64,000 nt of DNA from Zeugodacus cucurbitae (taxonomy: Eukaryota; Arthropoda; Insecta; Diptera; Tephritidae): positions 19,633,501-19,697,500 of the forward strand of contig NC_071668.1 of the NCBI RefSeq assembly GCF_028554725.1, given 5' to 3'. The stretch's first letter is position 1. Every line of letters starts with the position of its first letter. Below, piece by piece: positions 1 to 12,834 of this stretch. The notes under the pieces were generated by a model. The model saw nothing but the letters and a program-made list of their open reading frames with translations, made no database searches and had not been told where the DNA came from. The translations under genes and the position numbers were made by a program.

Positions 1-2638
1 GTGTTTACTTGACTTTCAAAGAAATTAATTTCGACAATCTTTAGCTATATGGGGCATTCTCTGGGAAAAAAGCCACTTGAAAAAAAAAGTTCTTTGTTTT
101 CTTTGGCAATTATATATCTTATAGTACATGTAAAACCTAAAATAAAACATATGGTTTTAGGTCTGTGTAACACGGGGTTGCCATATTATAAGGGGCCAAA
201 GTTTTTTGTAAAAAAATGTTCGAACCGCCATAACTTTAAAACTAATGAACAGATTTTAAAACACCATGTGACTTTTTTGTACAGAATTTCTCAAACTTTG
301 AAACTGTATATCGTAAAAATTTTTAAAATTTATATTTCATAGCAAAAAATGAAAAATTTTTTTTTTTGGAATTTTTAACAACTTCGATTTTTTTCGAAAA
401 TATCTTAAAATGTTCCTTATTTCATCACCTTTTTACCCCCCAAAGGGAATTTTGGGACAGCAATATTTGTATGAGCTACAAATAAAAAACCAATTCAGAA
501 CATGATATATGGGTACTTGGTGTCAAAATTTGCTGGAAACATAGTTAAGATTTGTCTTTCAATCAAACTTTAATTTAATTATTATTATTTTTATTTTTTC
601 CCCCTTTCATTGTAATACCTACGACTCTTTATACCCTTACTTTCCTTCAATTTTTCTAATACCATATTTTCAACCGAAACACTGCTCCCCTTTCTTCCTA
701 TTCATTATTTGTTGTTGTTTTTGTTATTTTTGTTATTTTCTGACGCATTCATTTGGCTCATCCGCTGATGATTGACACGTAATACAGCTCGTAATGCTTG
801 ATTTCATATAATTTCATTTGTCTGAAATGAGCATTGAATTGTGCCGGGAATAATAAAATTTATCTCAGTCAACTCAGACGGTTTTTACAAATAATAGATG
901 TGAACTAATACACATATATACAAACAACTAAGGCAGGGGAAATGAAGCGTGTGTGTTGGAGTGAAAGCGGCAAATCCGAAAGCACTTAATTTCCGTCACT
1001 CCACTTCAATTGCTGTTGTTGTGCATTGTTGTCTATTGTTTGCAAACGTTATCTATTTGTGCTACCAATTGGCTCAATAACTGCTTAAATTTCTACTTCA
1101 ACTTGTTCTCATTTCTCATAAAATTTCGTACAGATTTTTGCTTTTTGCTCATATTTCCTTGCTGGCTTCAATTAAATTGAAGAAAAATAATTGCCGACTT
1201 GTTTATCGGCAGTGCAGTATATTTGACCAGCAACAATAACGAAATTAATGAATTATTTGTAGGCATACACCGACAGGCTATCATCGAGCAGACACTCTCT
1301 TGCACACTAACACATACTCTCGCAGAGCTCATTTCCAATTGCCCAATTTCATTTTACGCATCTTCGAAAACGAAATCGAAAATGGAAACGAAAATTTTGC
1401 GTGTGTTGAATTTTCAAATTTTGTAAAATGTAAGCTAGAGCAGTTTAACGAGGGCAGGGGATACGAGCCTACCAAACCTAAGAGTGTATGTCTCAGTTTT
1501 TTTGTTTGTTGTTGTTGTTTTTTTGTTTTTGAGTGCTTTCTTGTGTTTGCTGCGTTGCAGATTAATTTACACGCATCAAATTCATTTTGTTGGCGAAGAC
1601 TGATAAGCGAAAACTTTGATTTGAAACATCAACTGATGGCAGTCGGTAGGGGAGGGGAGAGTGAAAGTCGCATTGTAGAAAATGTACGTTGAAATGTATA
1701 GCAAAAACACAATTTGTGGAATTAGTTTTGCAGAATTTTTTTTTTCGTTTTCTAATTTCATTTCATTTCTCTTCCCTTTACCTAATCCAATACACTAGCT
1801 CAGGACTGCTGGTGAAGGGAAATTATGTAAAATTTAAATTCAATTTAAAGATGAGTCTTGAAGAGTAACAAGGAAACAAATTTCTATATTTTAATTTGAG
1901 GTTAGTCTGCTTTACGTCTATCACTAATCGATTAATTCACAAAATTTGGGAGTGACAACCTTCGTTAGTCTATAACTGGGACCCCATACAAATCCCGTCA
2001 GATCTTTCGATATTCACCGCTTATTCAGCTTAGGAAAATGATAGCTGAATTAAATGCTGAATAAACGCTGAATACCAAAACGCTTGCGAATTATGGCTTG
2101 AAGTTACGGGTTTAGGCTTGGTAATAATGCTAGAGCTAAACTTGGCAGAAAAGACTCTTATCAACCTAAATTTTGGCTATAGCCAATAGTCCAAAACTCA
2201 TTCCTAAAAAGTATAATCTATCAAATTCGTCTCCAGAAAAGAGGTGGGTTCGAGAAGATATGAATTTTATCTTACTTCCTATTGGAGAGCAGCTGAAAAA
2301 ATATAACTGTTCATAGGGTGGCTTAATCTACTATTTCTGTCATAAAATCCGACTTCAATTTCTGAAATTCAAACAAAAGTTCTAAGGCAATACTATGGAA
2401 CCAAGCTAGCTGGATAATACTTCACTTATATCATATATTAAGACCATGTTACACGGTAGTCCTTGGAACTAAAATGTAGAACAGATTTCGTTCTTATTTT
2501 GTAAATTTCAGTAAGCTCTGAAAATTTCAAAATATGTGATCCAAAGAATATAATATTGATAATCTCTGTTTGAACTTAATTCTCAGCCTTACTAGACTCA
2601 AGAACATAGAAACCAGTATAGACTATTATATTGAATAT
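1..2638. other. intronic sequence, no gene seen
   Basis: AT-rich DNA with poly-T runs (348-368, 1735-1745) and TTG-rich stretches. Short open frames are not protein-like. At 2015-2075 TTATTCAGC and its complement GCTGAATAA recur several times; a similar cluster lies at 39588-39640, suggesting a small dispersed repeat. Confidence 0.6.
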
Positions 2639-3172
2639 GCAAATTCTACTAAAATACGCAGCCCCAATATGATCGTCTGTATGCAGTAGGACGCAGATGG
2701 TGAAGCTTTAGACTTTTCAAAACACCGCTCTCTTGATGTCTCCGGTCGAGCACCTTTGCAATGAGGCCCCTATGCTATCTGTCAAGGAGCATAATGGTCT
2801 CCAAACAGTTTCTGTTGGGATGTTTTCGCAGAAATTATCCCTACAGTCACCTACTGGAAGCCGAGCCACCTCCCAGAGTCATTAAGAGTACCTTTCTTAA
2901 ATATGTCGACGACCTAAAAGACTATACCGATAGGACCTCGGATGCGACAAACTATAGACAAGCACTGACAAGAGTGACCCTTGCGCAACTTCGTTATGGA
3001 TATTGTAGCAGACTAAACTCCTACCTATCCAGACTAGACCCTGACATACTCAACATGACACTAACCACCTCTTTGCATGCCCCCTTAATCCTACTCATCT
3101 AACATTTCTTTCCCTTTCGTCCGACCGTATCGAAACAGCTCGTTTCCTGACCCTCCCCTTGGAGGTTAACCG
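2639..3172 (+). pseudogene. Jockey-clade non-LTR retrotransposon, decayed C-terminus
   Basis: Two reading frames joined by a frameshift near 2800 give the C-terminal region that follows the reverse transcriptase in Jockey-type elements: first LLKYAAPI and HLCNEAPMLSVKEHN, then KQFLLGCFRRNYP, EAEPPPRVI and finally TLAQLRYGYCSRLNSYLSR and LDPDI. The cysteine-rich end is broken by another frame change after the LHACPL-like segment near 3075, and the last recognisable part is a RIETARFL-like run around 3130-3150. In-frame stops occur near 2672 and 2706. The element is 5'-truncated and inert. Its orientation matches the host exon. Family assignment rests on remembered conserved motifs, not on a search. 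Confidence 0.75.
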
Positions 3173-4658
3173 ACATTATATTGAATATAAATTTAGTTGA
3201 TCGCATATAACAACAAACTTTTCAGATCTGATTAATCAATATAATTTCAAGTGAACAAAAAACGTAAATAATTTTAATATTCTCTCTCTACCATCACTTC
3301 AAGCAACACACATTGCTAGACGATATTTTTCAAGATAGCCCGCTTAGCTGCCAAAACGATTTGACATTACCTTTGGGCATTCCCAAGAGCTACAAAGAAT
3401 ACAAACTTCCTCACTTCCTCTTCTCTCTCTCTCTCTCTCTCTATAAATGCAACACATGTGACTTAACTTAAGCAGATGCCCGTTAGGAAAATGATAACGA
3501 ATCAGACCAATGAATAATACGGTAACTTGGATGATTTCTCCAAATAATCTCAGTTTAAAATAAAATATCATATATTTAAAGTAAATAACAGTTCACTTAC
3601 CAACGATTTTTTCGTTTTACGAAGGATATGTGTTCCAGTGACGATGTGTATAAATACTGCAAATAGAAAATATAAATATATAATAGAATAAATATTTGTG
3701 AAAAATATGGAAAGTTGAGTAAAAACTAATTTAAAAAACCTTGGACTTATCGGAGACTAACTTTGTCAACCTTGTTATAGAGCGAGACTAACAAAAATCT
3801 CTGAAGATAGCACTAAACTGATATATTCTAGACCCTAAAACGTTTGTTAGGAAATCAGTGTTTAAGTGGAACTGAAAAAGTTCGGGACATAGGGAGTAGA
3901 AGGTACAACTGGGTTAGAAGAGTAGCTCTCAACACTCATACATACACTCTCACAAAATAATTTGTTTAGGTGTATGAGTTTGCCGACCACGGTTCTAGGG
4001 CATCCCTTTTTCTCTCTTTTCTTAGGTTCTTAAGTCACAGAGATGTAAGGGCGTATATTAGATTCAAATCAATTTCCTACAGTGATGCTTAAAAATACCC
4101 ACACATTTCCACACAAAAAAATGTGAGCCTCCCAACCACTCAAATACCACAACGAGGCATTGCAAAACTATTGACAAATAAACAACAGGAAAATTCACCT
4201 TCAGGGCCTTTCGTACCCAAAGCAAAAAAGGTGAAAATACTAAATCAGTAAATACGAGTGCAAATATCATCCACAATGTTCACACAATGCGGCACATTTT
4301 CATATTTATTGTCTCTCAGCTGCTATCTATCCTGTGTGGATTCGTAGTGTTGCTCCCATTGCTGGAAATGTCAGTTGCAGGTGTCGGAGGTGTTGGGTAG
4401 CTGTCACCTGTGTTTTTAATACTGAACAGAAACTACAAACCAAGATCAAACTAAGGTCGACAGTAGGTGTCACAAAGGAATAAATCAAACCGAAAATACG
4501 CAGAGGAAGCAAGTGTAAGACTAGAATTCAGCTACAAAGTGAAATGTAGTAATTGTGAGGCATTTCTTAAAACTGGTATAAACTGAAAATACACTTTTTC
4601 AATAGAAAACTGACTGACAAGTACCTAAAAAATGTCGCTTGATTTAATTTGTTGCTAA
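3173..4658. other. intronic sequence, no gene seen
   Basis: Unique-looking AT-rich DNA. The only distinct item is a (TC)n microsatellite at 3423-3442. Open frames on the minus strand here are short and not protein-like. Confidence 0.55.
3423..3442. repeat. (TC)n microsatellite
   Basis: About ten TC dinucleotides in a row. Confidence 0.9.
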
Positions 4659-5030
4659 ATTTTATTGATTTTACCAGTTTAAGCGATTTTATACCAGTTG
4701 TTTATTCGATTCGCTACTATCCAAGTGTAAGTGAATCGCAGATGTCAGATTTAAAGTGTGAAAAGTATTTCAAATGGACAGATGACAGCTGTCAAATATC
4801 AATCGTTGCTATATAGAGTTGGCTTTCTCTCTATTGCTCTATTTTATTGATTTTGTCAGTTTAAACGATTTATACTAATTGTCTGTTCGATTCGCTACTA
4901 TACAAGACTTGATTAACCATAGGGAGACGAATTTTAGATTTCAAGTGTCAAAAGGATGTCAAATGGACAGATGACAGCTGCCAAATGTCAATCATTTCTA
5001 TGTATATAGAGCTGACTTTCTCTCTCTTTT
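4659..5030. repeat. two-copy direct tandem duplication, period about 182 bp
   Basis: The unit starts ATTTTATTGATTTT at 4659 and again at 4841. Both copies contain TTATTCGATTCGCTACTAT or a close variant (TGTTCGATTCGCTACTAT), GACAGATGACAGCTG and a closing GACTTTCTCTCT/GGCTTTCTCTCT. The copies are clearly diverged, so the duplication is not recent. Related pieces of the first half occur elsewhere in the window. Confidence 0.85.
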
Positions 5031-6144
5031 TGGTTTTGTAGAATTTAATCAATATTATTCGAAATCTGATATACTTTCTTCAGACTAGATTACATATATC
5101 CTATTTTATTTAAAGTTCTAAATTTCTGAATTCCTAATTTTGTGACTCGTTTGAGCAGCCGTTCTGTGACTAATCCACTTTGCAATTTCGGCTCGATTTG
5201 AAACCATTTTTTATACTAAATAGTTGCATTTATGCCACGTACAATATTTGTACAGCTTATTTAGCGGGTAAAAAGCCAAAATATGCTCCGCAATTTGCCA
5301 GTTTAATCCTGTATCACTACAATTTTTTCTATAAATTTATTTATTCCCGCCAGCTTTCCCAAAAATTATTCGTGCGCGTATTCCAGGCACTTTGGTTAAT
5401 CTCATTTCGGGAATCGTGGTGTTTTAAGCCAAATAAATGCGTGCATACATTAAATTTACGTCACATATTTTTTTGGCAGCAGAGCTTAACATTGCTAAGC
5501 GCGCACGAAATTCGCTGACTGAATTAATGCCAATTGGAGGTTGGAAATGTTTTTCAAAAATTGTGCATTGAATATTTTGAGTGTTTTCATGTGTGCATAT
5601 TTGCAGTTCGATAGGTTAGCATTTTTCCAGTATTTGAGGGATTAATGCAGCGCTAGGCTTTAGTTCGAACAACAAGAACCGAAATGCTGATTTTCTATTT
5701 GGCAGCGTTATGTATTTGCGCTGCCTAAACCCAAAGAGTGTTTTTTTTTATAAATTTCATGTAAAAAATTCTACTCTTTCCTTTTCTAGAATTTTCAAAT
5801 ATTGAATTTTCGCCGCAAGTCTTTTAATACCGGCGAATCGGCATTAGCTGCAGCTGCATTTGAGCGTAACGCTGCAGGTCGTACATGCTTTGTTCAAGTG
5901 CAGTTGCGAGTTTATGCGTTTATTCATCGAAATTTTGTATGACCGCAGACCGGAAATTTTGCCGCCTGAAAAAAATTTCCTAGACAACATGTTTCACAGA
6001 GTATAGCGGTTTTGTTCAGCACCAATTTGTTTATAACAAGAGAAAACAATTTTCATGTCAGTTACCTTCGAATAGCTAGAGACTAAAAAGAAGCGGATCG
6101 AACAAACAACTGGCATAAATACTTTATAATGGTATAATCACATA
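5031..6144. other. intronic sequence, no gene seen
   Basis: AT-rich DNA without convincing coding sequence. At 6090-6115 there is a minus-strand copy of the dispersed motif found in the 4659-5030 duplication (GATCGAACAAACAACTGG). Confidence 0.55.
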
Positions 6145-6745
6145 ACAAATATCAGATAGACTTGACAGATGAAAAATGTCAGATAGACGGCAGTTCAGAA
6201 GTGTTAGATAGACGTCAAATGATAAATGTCTGGTAGAGGATAGAGATGACAAATGTCAGATAGACGTCAGGTGATAAGTGTCAGATAGACCTCAGTTGAC
6301 AAATGTCAGATAGACGGCAGTTCAGAAGTGTTAGGTAGACGTGAGATGAAAAATGTCAGATGGACCTCAGTTGACAAATGTCAGATAGACGTCAGATGGC
6401 AAATGTGACATGTCAGATGAAAAATGTCTGATAGGCGGCAGTTCAGAAGTGTTAGATAGACATCAGATGATAAATGTCAGATAAACATCTGATGACAAAT
6501 GTAATCATAAATGTCAGACGACAAGTGTCAGACAGACGTCAGTTGGACAATTTCAAATAGACCTCAGTTGACAAATCTCAAGTAGACGTCAGACGGCAAT
6601 TGTCAGATAGATATGAGATGGAAAATATCAGATAGATGCCAGATGACAAATGTCAGATTATAAATGTCAGATAGACGTCAGAAGGACAATTTCAGGTAGA
6701 CCTCAGTTCACAAATGTCAGATAGACGTCAAATGACAGATAGCAA
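6145..6745. repeat. degenerate minisatellite, 25-28 bp unit
   Basis: More than twenty variants of a unit close to TGTCAGATAGACGTCAGATG plus ACAAA fill about 600 bp. A longer block with GGCAGTTCAGAAGTGTTAG recurs about every 125 bp (near 6190, 6311 and 6437), indicating a higher-order repeat of several units. Units vary by substitutions and small indels. Confidence 0.9.
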
Positions 6746-8540
6746 AGGACAGGGCACTGATGAATCGAAGACGACCAGCATCAACCTAATGATCAATCCC
6801 GTTCGTACCTTTCGCAATAAAACTGGCTCTTTTTTATTTTTCTTTTTTCCTTCTCTCTTATTATACCCTTCAAACTGAAAGCCTGCACCTCAACTTGTCA
6901 ACGATGAAGAGAGAGCAGAGGGGCTCAGCATAAAACATCAATCGAAGTTCAAAATTCAAATAATATCGTCTGGCAACTAACGAACTAACTAACCAAAAAT
7001 ACATAAAATCGACGCCCACGAATATTACAGGTATAACAAAGCCTTTGTGACCAAATATAGGTATTTGTATGTCTGCGAGCGCTTGTGGTACGTGGGCATG
7101 ACAATCTAAGCACCAAGCTGCCAAGCTGAGTCTGTGCAAACCCACCGTAACTCAACGAAATAAATCCAACAGACTAACAACGTAGTCTCCGCATAATACA
7201 CACAGATTTGGGCAGCAGTAGCTCAATATACAGCAATACATAACGGGGAAAATCCGGCGGTGTGCGCTCGACAAGTCTGGGCTGTAGGCATTCATTTGGC
7301 CAGCCTTTTGTGTATCGATGAATTTGCGGCATAAATTTTCATGTTCTGAAAATATTTTTATTTATTTGTGTTGGTACATGTATTTTGCATATGAAAAATT
7401 TCCAATTCATTCGTGCAACAAAACGTGGCAAACAACATGCAGAAAAATCACACAAAATAGTGGAGGCAAAAAAAAAGAGAGAATAAAAGAAGCGCTCCGG
7501 CACCATGCCAACGGCAACAATTTGTGAAAATAAAAATATTACAATTACAAAAACACAGCGACAACAACAACAAAATAACGCAAATTGAAAAAATCACAAC
7601 AACAAAAAGAAAAATATAAAATATCACACAGTGAAAGAAATCAACCCGAAAAATTGCTATGAATTTGTTGTCTGCGAGATTTTGTTGATCTCCAATTTTT
7701 TTTTATTTTATTTTTTTTTACTCGCTACTGTTTTTATTTATTATTTAAATTTGGCGCTTCAATATTTTTGCTGCACAATATTTGTATATTTTTAAACCAG
7801 CTGCTGTTGTTGTTGTTGTTTTTTGCTACTTGAAAATACCTGACAGTTGCGCGTTCGCTTGCTTGATTGCTATTTTCGTGGAAATGTTTTTCCTTCAAAT
7901 TTCATTTTAATTGTGTTTTTGTTGCTCTCCTCCTCGGTGATTGTGTTGACAATGATTTAATGAAAATCGTCATGACGTGTGGTATGCATTCGATATTTAT
8001 TGAACACTGCCGTTTTTTCGCACACTAATGTTGTTGTTATGATATTTTCCTCGCTTTGGTGGCGAGTTTTTTTCATTTTGGGCGTCGTATTTCAATTTAT
8101 TTGCTGCGTATTTGCACGTAACGCAAACTTATATAATTCGACCGGTGCATGCTTGCCACACGGCGCGAATATTTAATTATTATTGCGCTTTTTTTCATGC
8201 GTTAATTTTTGTGTTTGTGCAACGCTGGTGAATAAAATTATTTGATTTGCCGGTTTTTATGCGCTTTAGTAATTAAATTAGGAGAACCTAAAATTTTTTG
8301 TTCAATTTTTTTTTATTTATTTGTTCCAATTAATTTGAGCTTCAGCACGATTGTATGGAAGCAAAGCAATTACTGGAGAGTAAATTTTAGTCATCTATGA
8401 GCCATATAATTGAGATGGCTGACTATATGTTGAGGTACTCTCATGGTTTTGTATGGCTCTTCACTTAAATACAAACTATAATTGTCATATTGGAACCAAA
8501 TGAGAAAAAAATTCACGGAATGAGTAAGACTTTCGTAATA
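6746..8540. other. intronic low-complexity sequence
   Basis: AT-rich with CAACAA/TTGTTG tracts (7560-7610, 7800-7825) and poly-T runs. The small frames at 6870-7145 and 7979-8176 have no recognisable domain and sit in low-complexity DNA. Confidence 0.55.
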
Positions 8541-9090
8541 TTTCAAAGTAGAGTTGCCACCTTATGAAAATGAAAAGTGTTACAAACTGTGTTCAATGTA
8601 AGAATTTTAAGAAAATAATGTCCACCGTTAAGTCAGACTATTAATGTAGACATATTTTTATACTTTTGAATAGAGTTACCATCTTATATATCTATGAAAA
8701 TTCTAATGTGGTTGCTATTGAACTGAAATGGTCATATACGAACAAAATAAGGGACTAGTATTACAAGAGGCAATATTTTAGAAAGCACTATATTTGTAAT
8801 ATTTCAAAACAGAGTTGCCACTTATCAAATATTAATAGTATTATAATATATGTCCAATTGAAGGACGTTTAGGCAAAGAAATACAACAGCAAATAACCAT
8901 TAATTTCGACATATTTTAATATTTTTGTATAGAGTTGCCACCTATATTTACATATATATTTTATTTTACAATAAAAAGCCTTATATGACTTTTTATGTTC
9001 ACGAACAATGTTGTGGTACGAACAGAAAATATTTCAGACAGCGGTTGCTTAGTAAAATTTTAAAATAGAGTTGCCACCTAACTAAAGTTT
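8541..9090. repeat. diverged tandem array of about 130 bp units, left part
   Basis: The marker GAGTTGCCACCT (or a near variant) recurs at 8551, 8673, 8812, 8932 and 9068, usually preceded by an AATATTTCAAAATA-like segment. Spacing is 120-139 bp. The remainder of each unit is strongly diverged. Confidence 0.75.
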
Positions 9091-9099
9091 TAAAAGCCG

Positions 9100-9893
9100 T
9101 ATGGTGACCTCTTTTAGAGAGGTTTGTATACACTCCGACAGCAGGGCGGCAATACTGGCATTGGATTCGATGACAGTACGCTCTGTGCTAGTTAAGGAGT
9201 GTCTTAAATCCTTATCAATAGCTTCTAGCTATTTTGTGATCCGACTAGTGTGAGTACCCGGTCACCGCGGGATCGTTGGTAACTGAATAGCGGACAAGCT
9301 TGCAAAGTAGGGTACCCTAGCTACATTGACGTCGGAATGGGAGCGCATTGATAGTCCATGGTCCACCTGCGCAAGAGCGCTGGACATGCGGACTATGCAT
9401 GAGCTCGTCAAATGCTGGTCAACTACCAGCACTTGTGCAGTGGCGAGGTCCTTTTGGCCCTCTGTGGAGCGTAAGCGGTCCTTTCAACTACAGGGTCCAT
9501 CTCAGCGTCATCATGGGTGTGCTTACTGGACATTGTCCAATGGGTACCCATACGGTGAGACTTGGGATCGTGACAGATGCAAGTTGTCAAAGCTGTATGG
9601 AGGAAGGCGAGATGGAATCATCTAAGCATTTCCTTCTTCAATGTCCAGCTTTTGCCAGACTGAGGTTGAAACACCTCGGAAGGCCCTTTTTCGGCGATCC
9701 TAGCGAATTGGCTAGAATCGATATTAGCCGTCTTAAGAAATTTGTAGCGGATTCCTAGTGTTTAGCTGAATCCTAAAGGTCTTTGATCCACAGGGAGTTT
9801 TATTGGTACCACAATGGACAGCGCCAAGGCTGTCTAAGTGAAATCTTCTGTTGTTACAGAGATCTGCCTACAAACCTAACCTAACCTGCCGCC
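9100..9893 (+). pseudogene. non-LTR retrotransposon with RNase H, 5'-truncated and broken
   Basis: From about 9128 the translation reads HSDSRAAILALDSMTVRSVL, the D-containing strand of an RNase H domain, followed by a VPGHRGIVGN segment near 9256-9285 with stops in it. The C-terminal part (to the stop at 9756-9758) contains GVLTGHCPMGTHTVRLGI and a C-x2-C...H-x4-C cluster (CQSCMEE...HFLLQCPA), typical of the end of RNase H-bearing elements of the R1/I/LOA kind. A short 3' region ends in CCTAACCTAACC at about 9875-9887. The element lies inside an older tandem array. Exact clade is uncertain. Confidence 0.82.
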
Positions 9894-10260
9894 TATTGAT
9901 GAACAGAAATTTTTTTTTAAATATCTCCGTATATAATACATTTAGAGAAGCGTTCCGAAAATTAACCAGAAAGTTATCAAATCCAAAATATATATATGTA
10001 ATAGAGTTGCCAGCTATCAATATAACTAAAAGTCTTCACAATATTAAGCAATTTTATGAACAAAATGTCAAATGTGTTGAATTTAAATAAAGATATGAAG
10101 CAAAAATGGATGGCCTTAAATGAAATTTAATGTGGAGCAGAGTTGCCATCCATAAAAAAATGCAACTTTAATAATAAAAAATTATCGGAAAATAGAAAGA
10201 TTGTCAATATAGAAATCTTTAGCGCAAAAATATTTTGAAGAAAGTTGCCACCTAACGAAA
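9894..10260. repeat. about 130 bp tandem array, right part
   Basis: The marker returns at 10004 (GAGTTGCCAGCT), 10140 (GAGTTGCCATCC) and 10242 (AAGTTGCCACCT). The gap 9068-10004 equals one normal unit plus about 800 bp, the size of the retrotransposon between them, so left and right parts were once continuous. Confidence 0.72.
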
Positions 10261-10470
10261 AAAAAAATTATAATATAATACATTATGTGTGACAAAGAAA
10301 TTTAGTTAATTTCAATTCAATCTATATATTTTGGGAATTATTAATGGTTTTTAGAATCTAACTAAATACTTTATGAAGCATTACGTTCAATCTTCGGCTT
10401 ATCCTTGATTTTATGAAACAAATGTGTGGTTCTGGAAGTTTTAGAAACTTCCTTACGGTTTAGTGCCGAA
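10261..10470. other. short intronic stretch, nothing seen
   Basis: AT-rich DNA between the tandem array and the first MITE. Confidence 0.5.
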
Positions 10471-10841
10471 AGCCTTTTCACACAGCCAAGTTAATTGATC
10501 AATTAAAATTCTGATTGAGAAACCAGTTTTTGTCCTTCACACTGTCGACTACTCGATAACCGATCAGCTGTTATACAGTTTTGTTTTTGCTTTTTATAAG
10601 AAGTTGGTAAGTTTCATCAGCTGATTGCTATTTCTAATAGCGACATCTACCGCAAACAAAGAATGTATATATAATTACAAATACGGTCTTTGTCGCAGAG
10701 TTGCATTTCATTTTCAAGTCGATTACAACTCAATTAAAAATAAATGTAGATTTTTATTTTGTATGTTAAATCGATCTTAATCAGCGTTTAAATTGAGCAG
10801 AGGCCGTTTAATTGATCAATTAACTCCTGTGTGAAAAGGCT
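10471..10841. mobile_element. MITE family 1, copy A
   Basis: About 371 bp, beginning AGCCTTTTCACACAGCC and ending with the complement CTGTGTGAAAAGGCT (inverted termini). Next to each terminus lies TTAATTGATCAATTAA or a near copy, a palindrome in itself. The interior has GATCAGCTGTTATACAG and TTTCATCAGCTGATTG. No coding capacity. The palindrome-flanked layout recurs in four more copies. Confidence 0.9.
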
Positions 10842-12068
10842 ATTACAGTGTTTATTTATTGTCTGCGACTTCACTTTAGAAAATTTTCTTCGGATAGACT
10901 TTTTAACCCAAAAATATGCGCTACACAAGGTCCTACATAATGATATTGTACGTCAATGATAAAGATTGGTAGTGTATCAGCATTATACCAAAATGTTTAA
11001 CCCTACTCGAAAACAATACTCGCTATTGCACCTTACAAAGGTGTAAATAAAAATTAAAAAATTGCCTGAAAGGTTAGAATATAAATTACAAAATACATCC
11101 TCAAATCAAAAATTAAACTCATCTACCTTTTCCACACTCACATCACAAAACAATTTCAATTTAAACTCCACAATAATTCCACCTGTCATTTAAACACTTT
11201 GACACCGCTACTCCCATCGGTGTAATTAATAAACAATTTCCAACAATTTTGTGTTGTTTCATTGCTGCTTTGCAACTATAATCACACTGCTAATCGCACA
11301 CACAATATATGATAGCACAATAAAATTTACGCTACATTTAGCAATGTCTAACACAGCAAACACTAATCTGAGCATAAACAAAGGCCATAATAAATTTATA
11401 TGCAATATAAATGAATATTAAAATATGAAAATGGTGAATGGGAAATTAGTTAGCAACAACAACAACAGCAACAAAAACTATGAAATATATAAATATATGC
11501 ATGAATGCAGCAATGTGTTTGACTAGGCTCAACATGACGTATGAGCAACAAATTCCCCAAATGCGCAACGAGTTCATATTTCAGACGCTTAACTAATTGC
11601 AAACGATCAGGCAGCACACACACACACATATGTGTGTATTTGTGTTGTGTGTGCTCATTGAAAATTTGCCAAAATAAAATAAAAATATTGAAATAAAATT
11701 AAATTAAAAAGTGGAAGGTTGGTATTTGTATATTGGAATTTTACAAGCCACATAACAGTAGTTACTATTTGTGGCAGATCGAGCGTAAATTTTGCATGCA
11801 TTTACATGTCCGTACATGTGTACATATTATAAATACGTTTATTTGGCTGGAGGTGCATTGAAAAGGCTGTAAATATATATGTAAGTAACTCTATAAATAA
11901 ATATATTGAATCATGCTATAGCTTGTGAATCTGTTGATGCAGAAAAATACAACGAGGTTTGCCATAGCATTACTCACCGAGTGACCACAGCCATTATTCT
12001 TTTCGAATATATACATATATAATATAAGACTACATATATATGTATTTATGTAGCTTTACTTACTTTAT
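10842..12068. other. intronic sequence, no gene seen
   Basis: AT-rich, with CAACAACAACAACAGCAAC at about 11456, a short (CA)n at 11618-11628 and many A/T runs. No coding signal. Confidence 0.55.
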
Positions 12069-12457
12069 AGCCTTTACACACAGGAGCTAATTGATCAATT
12101 AACCGGTCTCTGCTCGATTAAAACGTTTATTAAGATCGATTTACCATACAAAATATATATCACATTAAATTTTTGATTGAATTTTAATCGACTTAAAAAT
12201 CAAATGCAACTCTGCAACAAGCGGCCGATACTGACAGGCTGAATTTTTTGATATAACAGCATTGATACTACTCAACGGTAACTGTTGCTGCTGAAAAATA
12301 TAAATCTGCTGATGTAACTTACCAACTACTTATGAAATGAAAAAACAAAATATATAACAGCTGATCGGTTATCGAGTAGCCGGCAGTATAAAAGGCAAAA
12401 AAGGGTTTCTCAATCAAAATTTTAATTGATCAATTAATTTGGCTGTCTAAAATCGCT
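12069..12457. mobile_element. MITE family 1, copy B (inverted relative to A)
   Basis: Begins AGCCTTTACACACAGGAGC with TAATTGATCAATTAA and ends GGCTGTCTAAAATCGCT after TTTTAATTGATCAATTAA. The interior matches copy A on the opposite strand, including AGCTGATCGGTTATCGAG and AATCAAATGCAACTCTG. Confidence 0.9.
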
Positions 12458-12834
12458 GTTAGGTAGTCACTAAAGAAAAATTTAAAAATATAAATCGAGC
12501 TGAAGCTAACAATTTTAACTCCATACCTCCATAATGGCAAATTAATTGTATCGACGATTTAGAAAAGGTATCCTTTTGAGCAGGTGAAACATTTCTTAGA
12601 GGGACGCAGCTGTCCACGTAAAGTCATTCGTTTGACATTTATATTAACTCTGTTATACTTTAGTAATATACTGTTAAAGTTATTACTCTAGCGTGGTTTG
12701 AACTTGACTTTTTGCTTCCCCAAATTCCATCAGGAGTGTTTAAAAAGGCTCGTCATAAGGTTCGTGAAACTGTCATTTGAGTTTGTCTTGTTAACAGAAT
12801 AATGTCATGGATATTGATAAGCTTTTCAATTAAT
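12458..12834. other. intronic sequence, nothing seen
   Basis: AT-rich spacer between two MITE copies. Confidence 0.5.

Noticed and set aside
6145..6745. CRISPR-like regular repeats
   Set aside because: Units are contiguous and degenerate with no unique spacers, and the DNA is eukaryotic; it is a minisatellite.
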